From assembly GCA_019744975.1 (NCBI GenBank), contig JAIETP010000008.1, forward strand, positions 1 through 64,000: a DNA stretch of 64,000 nt. The letters run 5' to 3'. This document shows, one piece after another, positions 6,336 through 13,124 of this stretch. Source of the stretch: Burkholderiales bacterium (GTDB taxonomy: Bacteria; Pseudomonadota; Gammaproteobacteria; Burkholderiales; SG8-41). The notes beneath the pieces are model-generated. The model was not told where the DNA came from. It saw only the letters and a list, made by a program, of their open reading frames with translations, and searched no databases. Each line of letters begins with the position of its first letter. Position 1 is the stretch's first letter. A program made the position numbers and the translations under genes.

Positions 6336-6708
6336 AAAGGTCAAAGGCAAGGCAAAGCAGTCCGCAGCAAAAGCGCGGCCCGGCAAACGCGGGGCGGTGG
6401 ATGTTGGCAGCGGCAACGTGTTTGCCGATCTGGGCTACGCTGATTCAGATGAACGCCGGTTGCGCGTGCAGCTTGCCATGCAGTTGAATGAACTGATTGC
6501 CGCGCGTCCGCTTACGCAGGCGCAGGCCGCGGCGCTTTTCGGGATTCCGCAGCCGCATGTATCGGAGTTACGCAATTACAAGCTCACACGTTTTTCGTCG
6601 GAACGTTTGCTGCGTTTTCTGACGCAGCTTGATCGGGATGTACAGATATTGATTCGCCCCAAGGCGCGTGGGAGTGCGGCTGGGTTGGTTTCGGTGTTGG
6701 TGGCGTGA
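6328..6708 (+). CDS. HigA-like XRE antitoxin
   Basis: This protein of 126 residues starts at ATG 6328, inside the end of the toxin gene and behind GAGGTG. A lysine/alanine-rich, flexible N-terminus of about 30 residues precedes an XRE-type helix-turn-helix at about 52-105 (PLTQAQAAALFGIPQPHVSE). Such proteins bind the toxin and repress the operon. The twin palindromes at 5841-5927 are the natural target. The HTH plus RFSSERLLRFLTQLDRD pattern matches the HigA2-type subfamily. Confidence 0.8.
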   Translation: MAKKVKGKAKQSAAKARPGKRGAVDVGSGNVFADLGYADSDERRLRVQLAMQLNELIAARPLTQAQAAALFGIPQPHVSELRNYKLTRFSSERLLRFLTQLDRDVQILIRPKARGSAAGLVSVLVA

Positions 6709-6720
6709 ACTGCTGTTGGA

Positions 6721-6815
6721 GTAAGGCGCGACTGTGTCGCGCATGACCGAGGCGGACCGGCGGGTTACGCCCCGAAGGAAGTCCTATTGGGGGAAAACCC
6801 GCCTTACAGGTTCTA
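6721..6815. repeat. Dispersed hairpin repeat R, copy 3 (expanded loop)
   Basis: This copy has the same left part as the other R copies, but the loop of the CGGGTT/AACCCGCC hairpin carries about 30 extra bases, including a smaller CCCC...GGGG stem. It lies between the HigBA-like pair and a Bug receptor gene. Confidence 0.65.
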
Positions 6816-6907
6816 CTAGTCCTCAGCCAGTCCCGGCGTTAGCCGCGGATTCCGTATAACATGGCGCAACTTTGTACCCTTGTTTTCCCCTTGATAAAGG
6901 CAGAATC

Positions 6908-7885
6908 ATGCGTATTCAAATTCCGTATTTCACCTACATACTGACCGGCATCGCAGTACTGATGGTGCAACCGGCCGCAGCCCAGACTTATCCGTCGAAG
7001 CCGATCCGCATCCTGATTGCCCAGGCGCCGGGCAGCGCGACGGATAACATCAGCCGCGTGCTCACCAGCAAGCTCGCCGGGCAGATGGGCCAGCCGTTCG
7101 TGATTGAGGCGCGGCCGGGTGCCGGCGGTGCGGTCGGCACGGAAGCGGCGGCACGTTCGCCGGCTGATGGTTACACCCTGTTCATGGCCAACAATTCCAC
7201 GCACGGTTCAAACCCCGCGGTGTACAAAAAGCTGCCCTACGATGCGATCAAGGATTTCTCGCCGATCATCCTGATCGCGTCCACACCCTATGTGCTGACG
7301 GCGCACCCGTCGCTGCCGGTGAAGAATGTGAAGGAATTGATTGCGCTGGCGAAGAAGCGGCCGGGCGATCTCAACTACGGTTCCGCCGGCAACGGCAGCA
7401 CCCATCACCTGAGCGGCGAGCTGCTGAAAACCATGGCGGGCATCAACCTCGTGCATGTGCCGTACAAGGGCACGACTCCCGCGCTGACCGGGCTGCTGAG
7501 CGGCGAAGTGTCGGTCATGTTCTTTACCGTGGTCGGGATTGAGCCGCACGCGAAATCGGGCAAGGCGCGGGCGCTGGCGGTGACGACACCGAAACGCGCG
7601 AACTCGATGCCGGATCTGCCGACGATGACCGAGGCCGGTTATCCGGGTTTTGAAGTGACTTCGTGGTTCGGCCTGCTGGCGCCGGCGGGCACCCCCGCTG
7701 CCATCGTCAGCCGCGTCAATGCCGAGTCCGTGAAAGCCCTGGCGCTGCCCGATGTGAGTGGCGCCTTGAAGAAGATGGGCTTCGATGCGGTAGGCGGCAC
7801 GCCGGAACAGTTTGCCGCACATATCAAGAGCGAGGTTGAGCGCTTCACCAAGCTGGTAAAGGCGACCGGGATTACGGTGGATTGA
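6908..7885 (+). CDS. Bug/TctC-family tripartite tricarboxylate transporter receptor
   Basis: This 325-residue periplasmic solute receptor has a Sec signal peptide with cleavage after QPAAA. The mature protein begins QTYPSKPIRILI and contains the family hallmarks ARPGAGGAVGTE (about 60-72) and VHVPYKGTTPAL (about 180-191). Bug proteins bind carboxylates or amides with two domains closing over the ligand. No TctA/TctB membrane genes are nearby, as is usual for orphan Bug genes in Burkholderiales. ATG 6908 is preferred because AAAGG lies seven bases upstream. The ligand cannot be predicted. Confidence 0.9.
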   Translation: MRIQIPYFTYILTGIAVLMVQPAAAQTYPSKPIRILIAQAPGSATDNISRVLTSKLAGQMGQPFVIEARPGAGGAVGTEAAARSPADGYTLFMANNSTHGSNPAVYKKLPYDAIKDFSPIILIASTPYVLTAHPSLPVKNVKELIALAKKRPGDLNYGSAGNGSTHHLSGELLKTMAGINLVHVPYKGTTPALTGLLSGEVSVMFFTVVGIEPHAKSGKARALAVTTPKRANSMPDLPTMTEAGYPGFEVTSWFGLLAPAGTPAAIVSRVNAESVKALALPDVSGALKKMGFDAVGGTPEQFAAHIKSEVERFTKLVKATGITVD

Positions 7886-7921
7886 ACAGCAGGATCTGAA
7901 GGGCAGCGCAGGGTGGCTTGA

Positions 7922-7963
7922 TAATACCCATATTGGGGTTTATCATACCCAATATGGGTATTA
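7922..7963. promoter_or_regulatory. Perfect 16-base inverted repeat overlapping a start codon
   Basis: TAATACCCATATTGGG (7922-7937) and its exact complement CCCAATATGGGTATTA (7948-7963) are separated by ten bases. Each arm also contains a near-palindrome CCCA-N3-TGGG. The ATG at 7954 lies inside the right arm. The structure could be a double operator for the encoded HTH protein or an mRNA hairpin that hides the start. Confidence 0.7.
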
Positions 7964-8580
7964 AGAAAACAGACCAAGCCAAGGCACCAGCCGCTGTGGG
8001 GGTGGCCGATGCCTTGTTCACCAAGGTGCAGCAGCGGGTGCTCGCCGTGTTGTTCGGCAATCCGGGGCGGAGTTTTTATGCCAACGAGATCATCGTCCTC
8101 GCAGAATCCGGCACGGGTGCGGTACAGCGCGAGCTCACACGACTCGAGGCGTCCGGCCTGGTGACGGCGACTCGCGTGGGCAACCAGAAACACTATCAGG
8201 CCAATGCCGCGTCGGCGGTTTATGCTGAACTGCGCGGGCTGGTATTGAAAACCTCTGGACTCGCGGATGTGCTGCGTGCGGCCTTGCAGCCACTGGCGGC
8301 GCGCATTGAGAGCGCGTTTGTGTATGGCTCGGTGGCCAAGGGCGAGGACACGGCGGCCAGTGATATAGACCTGATGGTGGTGAGCGATGCGCTGTCTCTC
8401 GCTGATCTGTTTGCGGCGCTGCAGAACGCCGAGGGCCGGCTCGGGCGCAAGGTGAATCCGACGGTCTATACCCGCAAGGAACTCGACAAGCGGATGCGCG
8501 CGGAAAATGCGTTTGTCCGGCGCGTGTGGTCGCAACCCCGGCTGCCGGTGATTGGGGAATTGCGTGGCTTCGCCGCTTGA
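7954..8580 (+). CDS. HTH plus minimal nucleotidyltransferase protein (MNT-like)
   Basis: About 208 residues, counting from MGIKK. A winged helix (about 20-85: FTKVQQRVLAVLFGNPGRSF and a QRELTRLEASGLV recognition region) is fused to a nucleotidyltransferase domain. The latter has the GSVAKGEDTAASDIDLMVV motif near 125-143, with G-S and D-x-D metal ligands intact. Proteins of this kind act as MNT antitoxins that AMPylate a HEPN partner. The next gene is a truncated HEPN homologue that overlaps by 17 bases. A TTG at 7918 would give 12 more residues; the choice is open because the inverted repeat covers the ATG. Confidence 0.75.
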   Translation: MGIKKTDQAKAPAAVGVADALFTKVQQRVLAVLFGNPGRSFYANEIIVLAESGTGAVQRELTRLEASGLVTATRVGNQKHYQANAASAVYAELRGLVLKTSGLADVLRAALQPLAARIESAFVYGSVAKGEDTAASDIDLMVVSDALSLADLFAALQNAEGRLGRKVNPTVYTRKELDKRMRAENAFVRRVWSQPRLPVIGELRGFAA

Positions 8581-8710
8581 ATTGCTCAGCGGTTCGGGCA
8601 AGCCGTTGCGGCCTGAACCGCCGGATGCAAAGGAATTTTCCGGTTTGCAGCGTTCGGGCATGGCGAGCAAAGCGGTGGCCGCGGCACTGGAAAAACTCAA
8701 GCCGCTGTGA
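8564..8710 (+). pseudogene. Truncated HEPN-partner remnant of the MNT gene
   Basis: GTG 8564 opens a 48-residue frame beginning (M)ASPLELLSGSGKPLRPEP and containing PDAKEFSGLQRSGMASKAV. This matches my memory of the N-terminal portion of HEPN-type proteins normally encoded right after such nucleotidyltransferases, which are about 130-150 residues long. Here it stops after EKLKPL, so the HEPN catalytic R-x4-6-H motif is missing. Either the toxin is lost or a short peptide remains. It overlaps the upstream gene as an intact partner would. Confidence 0.6.
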
Positions 8711-8779
8711 AACCTTTTAATTCAGTTCAGTGGCTCACAAGTATCTGAGTTAACCTGAAGGCTTAACCAGGAGAACATC

Positions 8780-8899
8780 ATGGCCAAAGGTCAGCAACGC
8801 AGCAACAAGGAACAGAAAAAACCGAAAAAGGACAAGAAGGCCGTGCCGGTGGCGGGCGGGTTTCTTAAGCCCAAACAGAGTGAGCCGGTCCGGAAATAG
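8780..8899 (+). CDS. Small lysine-rich conserved protein, 39 aa
   Basis: ATG 8780 follows a strong AGGAG at 8768-8772. The product begins MAKGQQRSNKEQKKPKKDKK and ends in a PKQSEPVRK tail. This pattern recurs as a small unannotated protein in many proteobacteria. It is highly basic and probably disordered, with no known function. Nothing indicates secretion. It is too short for many gene callers, but the ribosome-binding site and the recognised N-terminus argue that it is real. Confidence 0.65.
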   Translation: MAKGQQRSNKEQKKPKKDKKAVPVAGGFLKPKQSEPVRK

Positions 8900-8916
8900 T
8901 TGGGCTTGGTTGTCGT

Positions 8917-9048
8917 AGGGCGGATGAGCCGCGAAGCGGCGTTATCCGCCGGATGATTGTTTGCAATGAATGAGCAAAGCAAGGCACGACTGCGTCGTGC
9001 ATGACAACGGCGAACCGGCGGGTTAACACCCGCCCTACGGGTTCTGCG
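8917..9048. repeat. Dispersed hairpin repeat R, copy 4, preceded by a second hairpin
   Basis: 8962-9048 is an R copy (GGCACGACTGCGTCGTGC stem, then CGGGTTAACACCCGCC). Just before it, 8917-8951 forms another hairpin of the widespread GTAGGGCGGAT...ATCCGCC type. Both lie downstream of the UGSC partner gene, which reads toward them, and may serve as 3'-end structures. Confidence 0.7.
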
Positions 9049-9051
9049 GCA

Positions 9052-10167
9052 CTAACCGCGCTTCAATTCCGCGATTGATTTCACCAGCGCGCCATCCGCG
9101 CGTTTCAGCGGCCTGGTTGCGGCACGCGTGATGCCGAAGGTCGGCACGTATTGCGAGTGTTTGCCGGCGCCACCGGTGACGATGATGATCAGGTCATCGG
9201 GTTTCTGCCACATGTGCACGGGCGTATCGAGCGGGGCGTTGGCGTACTGCTCGGCGTTCCTGCGGCGGAAACGCCGCGCAATGTTTTCTTCGGAGAATCG
9301 CGACAGCGGGATCACCGCGTCGTCGTACAGCCATTGCTTCACTTGCGCCTTGGTCATGCCGCGGCTGGCGACGGTGGCGGCGTGTTCGGGGCCGAAGGCG
9401 AGCACCGGTTGCCCGGCGTAATAGGCGTTGTTCGATCCCGTGGTGGCCATGGTGCCCGAGACCATGCGCAGGATGCCTTCCGGCGTCAGGCTTTCGTGGT
9501 CGTTGATGTTGTGCGGGCCTTCGGCGGCGACGACCGTCACGGTGGTGGTGTCCTTTGAGTAACCCATTTCCACATGCAGCGGTTCCCAGGGGCTGGCGGC
9601 TTCGTTCTCGGCGACGCAGAAGCTCCATTTCGCCGGTGTGCCCGCGGTGGCCATGTCTCCGGTGCCGGGGATGGCGGCGCCGATGTTGACCAGCGCCAGG
9701 CGCACTGCGCGACCGATGGTGGCATTGGCGCGGAAATAATTGCCCATCACGTTGTGGCCGGCGTTGATGCCGACTTCGCGCGCCACCGGGCCGTTGAAAA
9801 TCAGCATCGGTGTGCAGGGGTGGGTGGTCGCCTGCGTGCCATAGAGGTTGTATTGATCCTCGGCGAGTGTTTCCAGCGCCAGCAGCACCAGCGGGAAGTA
9901 TTCCGGTTTGCAGCCGGCCATCACCGCATTGGCGGCGACGCGCACCGGCGTTGCAGCACCAAAACGCGGCGGGATCTTGATCACGGGTTGATCGAAATCG
10001 CGATCGCAGTACGACAGCATGCGTTCAACGCGCTCGGGTGTGGGCGGGATCACGGGGAATCCGTCGCTCCAGCCTTTGGCGCAGAGCAGGTCGAACACAG
10101 CTTCCGGGTCGTCGTCGCATTCGATCAGTGCGCCGGGTTTTTGCAGCAGGGTGGTGATGGCGCTCAT
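9052..10167 (-). CDS. UGSC-associated protein of unknown function, 371 aa
   Basis: This is a soluble protein without a signal peptide. The N-terminal part contains LLCAKGWSDGFPVIPPTP (about 27-44), which I associate with proteins encoded beside or fused to UGSC selenoproteins. Later segments AGCKPEYFPLVLLALE (about 84-99) and HPCTPMLIFNGP (about 116-127) hold further cysteines that could be redox or metal ligands. Its start overlaps the stop of the selenoprotein gene by four bases (ATGA), so the two are almost certainly made together and may form one enzyme. The reaction is unknown. I could not assign a fold. Confidence 0.7.
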   Translation of the reverse strand: MSAITTLLQKPGALIECDDDPEAVFDLLCAKGWSDGFPVIPPTPERVERMLSYCDRDFDQPVIKIPPRFGAATPVRVAANAVMAGCKPEYFPLVLLALETLAEDQYNLYGTQATTHPCTPMLIFNGPVAREVGINAGHNVMGNYFRANATIGRAVRLALVNIGAAIPGTGDMATAGTPAKWSFCVAENEAASPWEPLHVEMGYSKDTTTVTVVAAEGPHNINDHESLTPEGILRMVSGTMATTGSNNAYYAGQPVLAFGPEHAATVASRGMTKAQVKQWLYDDAVIPLSRFSEENIARRFRRRNAEQYANAPLDTPVHMWQKPDDLIIIVTGGAGKHSQYVPTFGITRAATRPLKRADGALVKSIAELKRG

Positions 10168-10709
10168 GCGGGTTTCTCTTTGGAGGTATTGATGAACTTC
10201 AGTAACTGCGGCATCGCCACGGCAGCGCGTTCACGCACCTGGTCCATGTTCAGCCCGCCCAGCGGATGTTTGATTTCGAGCAAAGGCAGATCCGGCACGC
10301 CAAACACCTTGGCCTGCGCCTTGCCCAGCTTCATGAATGAATCCGAAACCACCACGGCGGCCAGCAGGCCGCGTTTGGTCAACTGCGCCATGTCGTGGAC
10401 ACTCCACGACGTGCACGACCCTCAATCGGCCATGGCACTGACGACGAGGTCCGCCTCCTTCGCCAGCTGGTCGAGAATGGCATCGGTCGCCGGTTTGCTG
10501 GAAAAGGGTTTACGCGTCATCACCACCGAATCGACCTTGAAATCCTTTTTGACGCCTTCGATGATCATATTCAGCAGGTGGTCGGCATTGCCCTTGCTGT
10601 TGTCGAGCACGCCGAGGCGGATGCCGGCACCGCCCAGCGTGCGGCTGGATTTGAGTTCGGCGGCCGCTTCAACCGGCGCATCCGGTACCACCAGGAATAT
10701 CTTGCCCAT
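10164..10709 (-). CDS. UGSC-family selenoprotein with in-frame UGA (Sec96)
   Basis: ATG 10709 follows AAGGAG. Reading through one TGA (10424-10422 on the minus strand) gives 181 residues whose centre is D-U-G-S-C-T-S-W-S-V-H-D, the motif that names the UGSC (seleno)protein family. The first 95 and last 75 residues are both family-like (GVLDNSKGNADHLL early; KRGLLAAVVVSDSF late). A seven-base-pair hairpin begins 11 bases after the UGA, where a bacterial SECIS element should be. Sec96 and Cys99 form a C-x-x-C-like redox pair. Ordinary gene callers split this gene into two pieces (10422-10709 and 10164-10391). The function is unknown, but a thiol/selenol redox role is likely. Confidence 0.85.
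10392..10410 (-). other. SECIS-like hairpin downstream of the Sec UGA
   Basis: On the minus strand, GTCGTGG-AGTGT-CCACGAC forms a perfect seven-base-pair stem with a five-base loop. It starts 11 bases after the UGA codon. Bacterial SECIS elements sit within the coding region directly after the UGA, with the SelB-binding loop at about this distance. The loop sequence differs from the E. coli fdhF loop, as is common between families. Confidence 0.6.
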
Positions 10710-10753
10710 TGCAACTCCTTGTGAAAATTAACTACTTATTTCAAATAACTAAC

Positions 10754-10830
10754 CGTTCGCCCTGAGCTTGTCGAAGGGCGGGCTTCGACAGAGCCTGTCC
10801 TGAGTTTGTCGAAGGGCTCAGCCCGAACGG
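10754..10830. repeat. Intergenic inverted repeat (CCTTCGACAAGCTCAGG type)
   Basis: GTTCGCCCTGAGCTTGTCGA, then a TCGACA arm, then a second CCTGAGTTTGTCGAAGGGCT and GCCCGAAC form interleaved inverted repeats between the second Bug gene and the selenoprotein gene. This repeat type is common between genes in many proteobacteria. Confidence 0.65.
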
Positions 10831-10853
10831 GGTTAAGTGTTTTTCAAAGATCA

Positions 10854-11819
10854 TTAATTATTAACCTTGATCCCCGCCGCCTTGAACACCGGCGGCCATT
10901 TCTGCATTTCTTTTTTGACATGTTCGGTGAACTGCTCCGGTGTGTAGCTGACCGGATCAAAGCCGCGGGCTTCCATCTGCTGGTTCACATCCGGCAGTTT
11001 CAGGATGCGGTCGAATTCGGCATACAGCCGGTCGACGATGGGGCGCGGTGTTTTGCCCGGTGCGAGGATGCCGTAATAACCGTCAACGTCATATCCCGGC
11101 AGCGCGGCTTCGGCCACGGTCGGCACATCGGGCAGCGCCTTGACGCGTTTGGCCGAACCCACGGCGAGGGCGCGCAAGCGTCCGGCCTTGACGAAGGGAA
11201 TCGCCGCACCCGGTGCCGTCATCAGCAAATGCACCTGGCCGCTGACGACGGCCGTGGTCGCGTCGCCCGCGCCTTTGTACGGCACATGGACCATGTTGAT
11301 GCTGCCCGCCATGTGTTTGAGCAGTTCGATCGACAGGTGGCCGCCGGTGCCGGCGCCGGAGGAGGCGTAGTTGAGTTCACCGGGGCGCGATTTGGCGAGT
11401 GCGATCAGTTCCTTGGTGGATTTCACCGGCAGCGAAGGATGCACCACCAGCACATTGGGTGAGAACGCCAGCAGGTTGATGCGCGCGAAATCCTCGATGG
11501 TGTCGTACGGCAGTTTGGAGTACAGGCTGGGGTTCAGCCCGTAGCCGGTGGCGACGATCAGGATGGTGTGGCCGTCGGGCGGCGCTTTGGCGACGATCTC
11601 GGAGCCGAGAATGCCGGCCGCGCCGGGGCGCAGATCCACCAGCACCTGCTGGCCCCAGTTCTCGGTGATCCTGGCGCCGAACAGCCGCGCCAGATAATCA
11701 TTGCCGCCGCCGGCGGAAGAGGGCACGACGAAACGGATGGGTTTGCTTGGGTAGGTCTGTGCCTGCGCTGCACTTGTGATCAGCAACAGGGTGCAGAGCA
11801 GGATGATGGTTTTGTTCAT
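10854..11819 (-). CDS. Bug/TctC-family receptor
   Basis: This 321-residue protein has a Sec signal peptide ending ITSAAQA and a mature start QTYPSKPIRFVV. It carries DLRPGAAGILGSE (about 62-74) and VHVPYKGAGDAT (about 176-187), the two regions that line the Bug ligand pocket. It is the second gene of a presumed minus-strand operon: Bug, Bug, UGSC selenoprotein, partner. The location suggests that its ligand is a substrate or product of the selenoprotein system. About 145 bases with an inverted repeat separate it from the selenoprotein gene. Confidence 0.9.
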   Translation of the reverse strand: MNKTIILLCTLLLITSAAQAQTYPSKPIRFVVPSSAGGGNDYLARLFGARITENWGQQVLVDLRPGAAGILGSEIVAKAPPDGHTILIVATGYGLNPSLYSKLPYDTIEDFARINLLAFSPNVLVVHPSLPVKSTKELIALAKSRPGELNYASSGAGTGGHLSIELLKHMAGSINMVHVPYKGAGDATTAVVSGQVHLLMTAPGAAIPFVKAGRLRALAVGSAKRVKALPDVPTVAEAALPGYDVDGYYGILAPGKTPRPIVDRLYAEFDRILKLPDVNQQMEARGFDPVSYTPEQFTEHVKKEMQKWPPVFKAAGIKVNN

Positions 11820-11844
11820 GGAGAAATCCTTAAAACTCTCACAT

Positions 11845-11923
11845 CGTCATTCCGGCCAAGCGCAGCGCGAGCCGGAATCCAGTCGGTGCTAATTTATGGA
11901 TTCCGGCTTTCGCCGGAATGACG
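11845..11923. repeat. Intergenic repeat with CGTCATTCCGGC ends
   Basis: An inverted pair, CGTCATTCCGGC (11845-11856) and GCCGGAATGACG (11912-11923), encloses a second pair of CCGGAATCCA/TGGATTCCGG arms. This palindromic element recurs in many bacterial genomes. It lies between the two tandem Bug genes. Confidence 0.75.
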
Positions 11924-11948
11924 GATTTGGGTATTTGGTTGAGTCACG

Positions 11949-12914
11949 TTATTCCAGTTTCAAACCAGTTTTCTTAACCAATCCCCGCCATTTGTCATAT
12001 TCGTTTTTCGCCTGCTGCGTGAATTCTCTCGGCGCGTTGCCGACAACCTCGGTGCCGCCGGCTTCCATGCCGGCAGCCACCTTGGGCTCATTGACGGCCT
12101 TGGCGGCTTCTTTGTACAACTGTTCAACAATTGCGGGCGGGAGTTTTGCCGGGCCGAACAGGCCGAACCAGGCACTGACTTCGTAGCCGGGTACCGTTTC
12201 GGCTATGGTCGGCAGATCCGGCAGCGCCTTGAGCCGTTTCTCGGTGGTCACGGCGATGCCGCGCATGCGCCCGGCTTTGATCAGCGGTTGCGCCGAGATC
12301 GGGCTGCCGAGCATCCAGTTCACCTGGCCGGAGATCACCGCGGGGTAACCGTCGGCGACACCCTTGTACGGCACATGGGTCATTTTGGTATTGGTGAGGG
12401 CGGTGAGCAGTTCTGCGCCCATGTGCAATATGCCGCCGGTGCCGGATGAAGCGTAGGTGACGCTATCGGGTTTGGCTTTGGCCAGCGCAATCAGGTCGCT
12501 GACGGATTTCACCGGCAGCGACGGTGTGACCACGATGATGTACGGATTGGTGGTGAGCTTGGTGATCGGCTGGAAGTCGCGGATCGGGTCGTAACGCACG
12601 GTGCGGATCGCGGCATTGGTGAGGTAACTGCTGCTGCTGACCATCAGCGTGTAACCATCGGGCACCGCGCGCGCAACGATTTCCGCGCCAATGCTGCCGC
12701 CGGCACCGGCGCGGTTGTCGACGATGAAGGGCTGGCCCCACACGCTATTGAAGTGCTGGCCGATCAGCCGCGCCAGACTGTCGACGCCGCCGCCCGCCGA
12801 AACGGGAACAACGATGCGCACCGGGCGTTCCGGGTAAGCCGCGGCGATGGCGGTGAGCGGTGGGGTCAGCAGGGCGGCCATCAGTGCGGGCCGCAGTGTG
12901 CGTGAGATATTCAT
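11949..12914 (-). CDS. Bug/TctC-family receptor
   Basis: This protein of 321 residues starts at ATG 12914, seven bases after a strong GGAGGAG; an in-frame upstream start at 13004 lacks such a site. The signal peptide ends AIAAA, and the mature protein begins YPERPVRIVVPVSAGGGVDS. Family motifs DNRAGAGGSIGAE and THVPYKGVADGY are present. It is first in the minus-strand run toward the UGSC locus. Compared with the next Bug gene it is clearly a diverged paralogue rather than a recent duplicate. Confidence 0.9.
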   Translation of the reverse strand: MNISRTLRPALMAALLTPPLTAIAAAYPERPVRIVVPVSAGGGVDSLARLIGQHFNSVWGQPFIVDNRAGAGGSIGAEIVARAVPDGYTLMVSSSSYLTNAAIRTVRYDPIRDFQPITKLTTNPYIIVVTPSLPVKSVSDLIALAKAKPDSVTYASSGTGGILHMGAELLTALTNTKMTHVPYKGVADGYPAVISGQVNWMLGSPISAQPLIKAGRMRGIAVTTEKRLKALPDLPTIAETVPGYEVSAWFGLFGPAKLPPAIVEQLYKEAAKAVNEPKVAAGMEAGGTEVVGNAPREFTQQAKNEYDKWRGLVKKTGLKLE

Positions 12915-13124
12915 GAAATCTCCTCCGGTGTTGCAGCGCCTGTTTTTGTTGCGGGATCTTATGGGCCATATCTGTGACACGCGTGCAATTATCCGGCCCG
13001 CCAACTCTTGAGTAAAATGAAATTATTGCAACAATTGTTCGTGATGGCACATCAATGGCCTGCTGATCAAAGTCGGGCCTGACAGATCGCGGTATGATGC
13101 GCTCCCCTCAGCCGCAGGCCGCAC

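Noticed and set aside
8526..8720. 64-residue frame after the nucleotidyltransferase gene
   Set aside because: It is a shifted frame over the HEPN-like remnant, which has the recognisable sequence.
10164..10709. Two separate small genes (10422-10709 and 10164-10391)
   Set aside because: Neither makes sense alone; joined through the TGA they give a full UGSC-family protein with the motif exactly at the TGA.
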